Under the pieces are notes generated by a model, which did not search any database, had not been told where the DNA came from, and was given only the letters and a program-made list of their open reading frames with translations. Shown here one piece after another: positions 31,401 through 33,527 of a stretch of DNA of 33,527 bases. The first letter of the stretch is position 1. Every line of letters starts with the position of its first letter. The translations under genes were made by a program, and so were the position numbers. The DNA comes from Pseudomonadota bacterium (GTDB taxonomy: Bacteria; Desulfobacterota; JAPLJL01). The DNA lies in contig JAPLJI010000142.1 in NCBI GenBank assembly GCA_026388655.1, positions 1 through 33,527 on the forward strand, read 5' to 3'.

Positions 31401-31730
31401 TCAGGTGGTAGCCGCAGCCTTTAGGTTGCGTAGTTCAAAAGAATTGACGATTGACGAGTGACGAGTGACGAGTGACGAGTGAAAACCTAAGAAGAATTGA
31501 CGAATAACAAATGAAAGCAAAAGCAAATTATTAATTGCAGATTATGTTTGTTGAATATTTAAATCGTAAATCGTAAATCGTAAATGATCATGGACTAGAC
31601 AGACCAAATAGACCAGATAGATCAAAGAAACCAGAATGTAGGGCAAGGCTTCAGCCTTGCGTCCGAAAAGAGGGGTTCGAGGGTTGGAGATGAACCACGA
31701 TGACCGAACAAATCAAATAAACCATATGTG
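31401..31730. repeat. Repeat-filled gap before the kelch gene
   Basis: A GTAGCCGCAGCCTTTAGGTT hairpin is at 31408-31430. TTGACGA, TTGACGA, GTGACGA (three times) is at 31444-31478, and the inverted AATCGTA array (three units) at 31562-31582. AGACCAAAT/AGACCAGAT units of 9 bp lie near 31600-31630. A GGCAAGGCTTCAGCCTTGCG hairpin is near 31641-31662. No gene is seen. The layout repeats that of 11483-11717. Confidence 0.75.
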
Positions 31731-33254
31731 ATGAGATCTCAGCGAAAAAATCATGCAGGTTTTCGATTAGGTGTTTTTTTCCTTTTTGCGCTAATTTTCG
31801 TTGGTTGCTCGGAAACTGACCGATCCGGGGAACTTGGAATCCAGCTGAATTGGCTGCCGGATGCCGACTCGCGCGTCGCTTCATTCCGGGGAGGGATGAT
31901 TCCCGAGGCGAACCTGGCGGGGGCCGATTTCATCCGGGTCACCATCAAAGGGCAATTTACGGATGTTATCAAGGAGTTTTTACTTTCCAAATATCCGGAC
32001 GGGGCTTTGATCTCAGGGATCCCGGCCGGGTCCGGGATTCTGGTCCAGGTGGAAGCTTTGCGCCAGGTTACGGAAAAGGCGATTTACAGCGGATCCCGGT
32101 CGGGGGTAGAGATCCAGGCCGGGCGGGAAACCGGGGTTTCGATCCTCATGACCCGGGAGGGAGAATTCAGCTTGCTTTCTCCCCTGAATTCACCCCGGGC
32201 TTTTGCCGCCTCGGCCACTCTGCCGGACGGGCAAATTCTCCTCGCGGGAGGGGCCAGGAATTTCAGCGACGAGGGAGACCGATGGAAGATTTCTCCCGAT
32301 GGGTCACTTGAGGTTTACCAGCCGGAGCTGGGAAGCTTCAGGGTCCTGGAGGCGGAACTCGATGTTCCCCGGGTTTTTCATACCCTGACCCTTCTTTCCG
32401 ACGGCACCCTGATCGTGGCCGGGGGAATGGTGGCGGGATGGCTGGATCCGGATTTGTCCATCCAGGCCGGATCGTTGACCAACTCCATCGAATTTTTCCG
32501 CCCGGAATCGGGCTTGGTTTCCGATTTCGGCCGGTTGAATTTTCCCCGTTTTTTCCACACCGCGGATATCCTGGCCGATGGCCGGATCCTGGTGGCGGGA
32601 GGATGGGGTGAGGACGGGAAAAAAATCCAGACCGCGGAAGTCCTCAATCCCGAGAGCGGGGAAATCGAGATAGTGCAAATGCTCACGGGCCGGGCCGGGC
32701 ACCGTTCGTTGTCCCTGCCCCAGGGTTCGATCCTGCTCTGGGGCGGAAACGCCGGAGAGCCACTCGCGGAGATTTACGTTCCCGGCCAGGGCTTCCAGCC
32801 GTTTGCGGGCGGAACCAGCTGCCCCGTGGTTGAGTATCACACCCTGGACCTGGTCGATAACTGGATTCTGATTTCCGGGGGGGTAATTCGCGAGCCTTAC
32901 CTGGTCCTGGCAGACGGCTGGCTGGTGGATCTGGCCCGGGAAAAGCCGGATCGGAAATTGCCGCTTAATTCGGTCCGGGCTTTTCATTCTTCCTTTAAGT
33001 TACCGTCCGGAGAAATCTGCCTGGCCGGAGGGATTCAGAATATTTCCGATCTCGCCGGAGGCAGGAAGGTGGAATGCTTTAATCCCGCGACCCAGGATTT
33101 CCAGGCGGTGGCAGAACTCAACCAGGGGCGTTTCGGTCACACGGCGGTTGGGCTTGCCGATGGCAATGCCCTGATCGTGGGGGGGGTGGTGGGAAACCGG
33201 GATTCCCTGGAAGCAACCTTCAGCGCGGAAATTTATAATCCGCCGGGATGGTAA
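31731..33254 (+). CDS. Kelch-type beta-propeller lipoprotein
   Basis: About 507 residues from the ATG at 31731. The N-terminus is a lipoprotein signal (RRxK-like basic start, hydrophobic stretch, LIFVGC with the lipid Cys at 26). Residues about 150-505 hold at least five to six kelch-like blades, each with 'LPDGQILLAGG'-type sequence: LLSDGTLIVAGG, ILADGRILVAGG, LPQGSILLWGG, LPSGEICLAGG, LADGNALIVGG. The fold is that of galactose-oxidase central domains. It probably sits on the periplasmic face of a membrane or on the surface. The substrate or partner is unknown. No strong ribosome-binding site is visible. Confidence 0.8.
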   Translation: MRSQRKNHAGFRLGVFFLFALIFVGCSETDRSGELGIQLNWLPDADSRVASFRGGMIPEANLAGADFIRVTIKGQFTDVIKEFLLSKYPDGALISGIPAGSGILVQVEALRQVTEKAIYSGSRSGVEIQAGRETGVSILMTREGEFSLLSPLNSPRAFAASATLPDGQILLAGGARNFSDEGDRWKISPDGSLEVYQPELGSFRVLEAELDVPRVFHTLTLLSDGTLIVAGGMVAGWLDPDLSIQAGSLTNSIEFFRPESGLVSDFGRLNFPRFFHTADILADGRILVAGGWGEDGKKIQTAEVLNPESGEIEIVQMLTGRAGHRSLSLPQGSILLWGGNAGEPLAEIYVPGQGFQPFAGGTSCPVVEYHTLDLVDNWILISGGVIREPYLVLADGWLVDLAREKPDRKLPLNSVRAFHSSFKLPSGEICLAGGIQNISDLAGGRKVECFNPATQDFQAVAELNQGRFGHTAVGLADGNALIVGGVVGNRDSLEATFSAEIYNPPGW

Positions 33255-33273
33255 CACAAAATGGCAAAAAACA

Positions 33274-33377
33274 GTTTCGAGTTTCTAGTCTCTAGTTTCG
33301 AGTTAAAACCGACACCGACAATGATTCCTTAAAATTTACTGGTTTAAAATCAAAACCCGAAACCCGAAACCCGAAAA
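33274..33377. repeat. Period-7 arrays before acpS
   Basis: GTTTCGA, GTTTCTA, GTCTCTA, GTTTCGA (33274-33301) and AACCCGA three times (33354-33374). ACTAGAAACCCGAGAC near 33390 is nearly the reverse complement of part of the first array. Confidence 0.8.
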
Positions 33378-33426
33378 AGGAAAACTTAAACTAGAAACCC
33401 GAGACATATAAATGTAAACTTTGCCT

Positions 33427-33527
33427 ATGAATCGAGTCGGGGTTGATCTGGTGGAAGTGGAAAGGGTCCGGGGTCTCGTCGAGAAATGGGGCGATCGTTT
33501 TTTGCACCGGGTCTTTTCGGACAACGA
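33427..33527 (+). CDS. acpS: Holo-[acyl-carrier-protein] synthase, 3' truncated
   Basis: The window ends after about 33 codons. They read MNRVGVDLVEVERVRGLVEK and continue with WGDRFLHRVFSDNE, which is the start of AcpS, with the metal-binding Asp in GVDLVEVERV. AcpS transfers 4'-phosphopantetheine from CoA to acyl carrier protein. ACATATAAAT upstream may be part of its promoter. Confidence 0.8.
   Translation, partial: MNRVGVDLVEVERVRGLVEKWGDRFLHRVFSDN

Noticed and set aside
31641-31690. Possible tRNA (GGGGTTCGAGGG)
   Set aside because: No acceptor stem, anticodon arm or CCA-compatible layout surrounds the T-arm-like piece. It is part of a GGCAAGGCTTCAGCC repeat.
7100-33377. Heptamer arrays as CRISPR
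   Set aside because: There are no 23-47-bp repeats with unique spacers, and no cas genes. The units are contiguous and only 7 bp long.

Overview
The window looks like a chromosomal segment of an anaerobic, GC-rich Gram-negative bacterium, most likely from the Desulfobacterota/Deltaproteobacteria or a nearby uncultivated lineage. This is inference from gene content: siroheme-dependent heme synthesis (AhbC, AhbD, one AhbA/B subunit), a CarD regulator, a two-subunit-type glycyl-tRNA synthetase, acyl-CoA enzymes, lipoproteins, signal peptides and Tad membrane proteins. No rRNA or tRNA gene and no complete transposon was found.

Layout. 1-3.6 kb: the end of a gingipain-type C25 peptidase, a PilZ protein and a pentapeptide-repeat protein. 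3.6-4.5 kb: an AT-rich stretch, repeats and an overlooked 29-residue membrane protein on the minus strand. 4.5-13 kb: mostly plus-strand single genes separated by repeats: a CrtI-like FAD oxidoreductase, a crotonase lacking both usual catalytic glutamates, a histidine phosphatase, a DegT aminotransferase, an SCP2-like protein, a rod-shaped RNA resembling SRP RNA with its own promoter, CarD, a LUD protein and an acyl-CoA dehydrogenase. 13-15.1 kb: an exported alpha/beta hydrolase, a truncated START-like gene and a frameshifted remnant. 15.2-16.1 kb: glyQ without glyS. 16.3-19.1 kb (minus): nucleotidyltransferase, PqqD-like protein and radical SAM/SPASM enzyme, which resembles a peptide-modification (RiPP) locus with no visible precursor. 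19.3-21.8 kb: a radical SAM protein with CX4CX2C spacing and an iron-type alcohol dehydrogenase.

22.1-28.2 kb is a heme locus: CobA-HemD fusion, AhbC, HemB, AhbD and one siroheme decarboxylase subunit. Together they would carry 5-aminolevulinate to porphobilinogen, uroporphyrinogen III to precorrin-2, and siroheme to heme. HemA, HemC, the precorrin-2 dehydrogenase/chelatase and the second decarboxylase subunit are not here. 28.2-31.4 kb is a tightly overlapping run: a DUF4177-like protein, an RDD protein, TadB, TadC and a PEGA protein that appears to start at CTG. It is followed by a kelch-type lipoprotein and the first codons of acpS.

The most distinctive signal is not a gene. Nearly every gap holds short degenerate tandem arrays whose unit sequence differs from place to place but whose period is almost always 7 bp. 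Many begin within a few bases of a stop codon, and two arrays contain the stop codon. One array is translated and forms the hydrophobic core of a signal peptide. Several are paired as inverted copies around an intergenic region. Other dispersed families are GTCATTCC...GGAATGAC palindromes of about 65-85 bp, GTAGGGGC...GCCCCTAC elements, GTAGTTGCCCGAT elements and GTAGCCGCAGCC hairpins.
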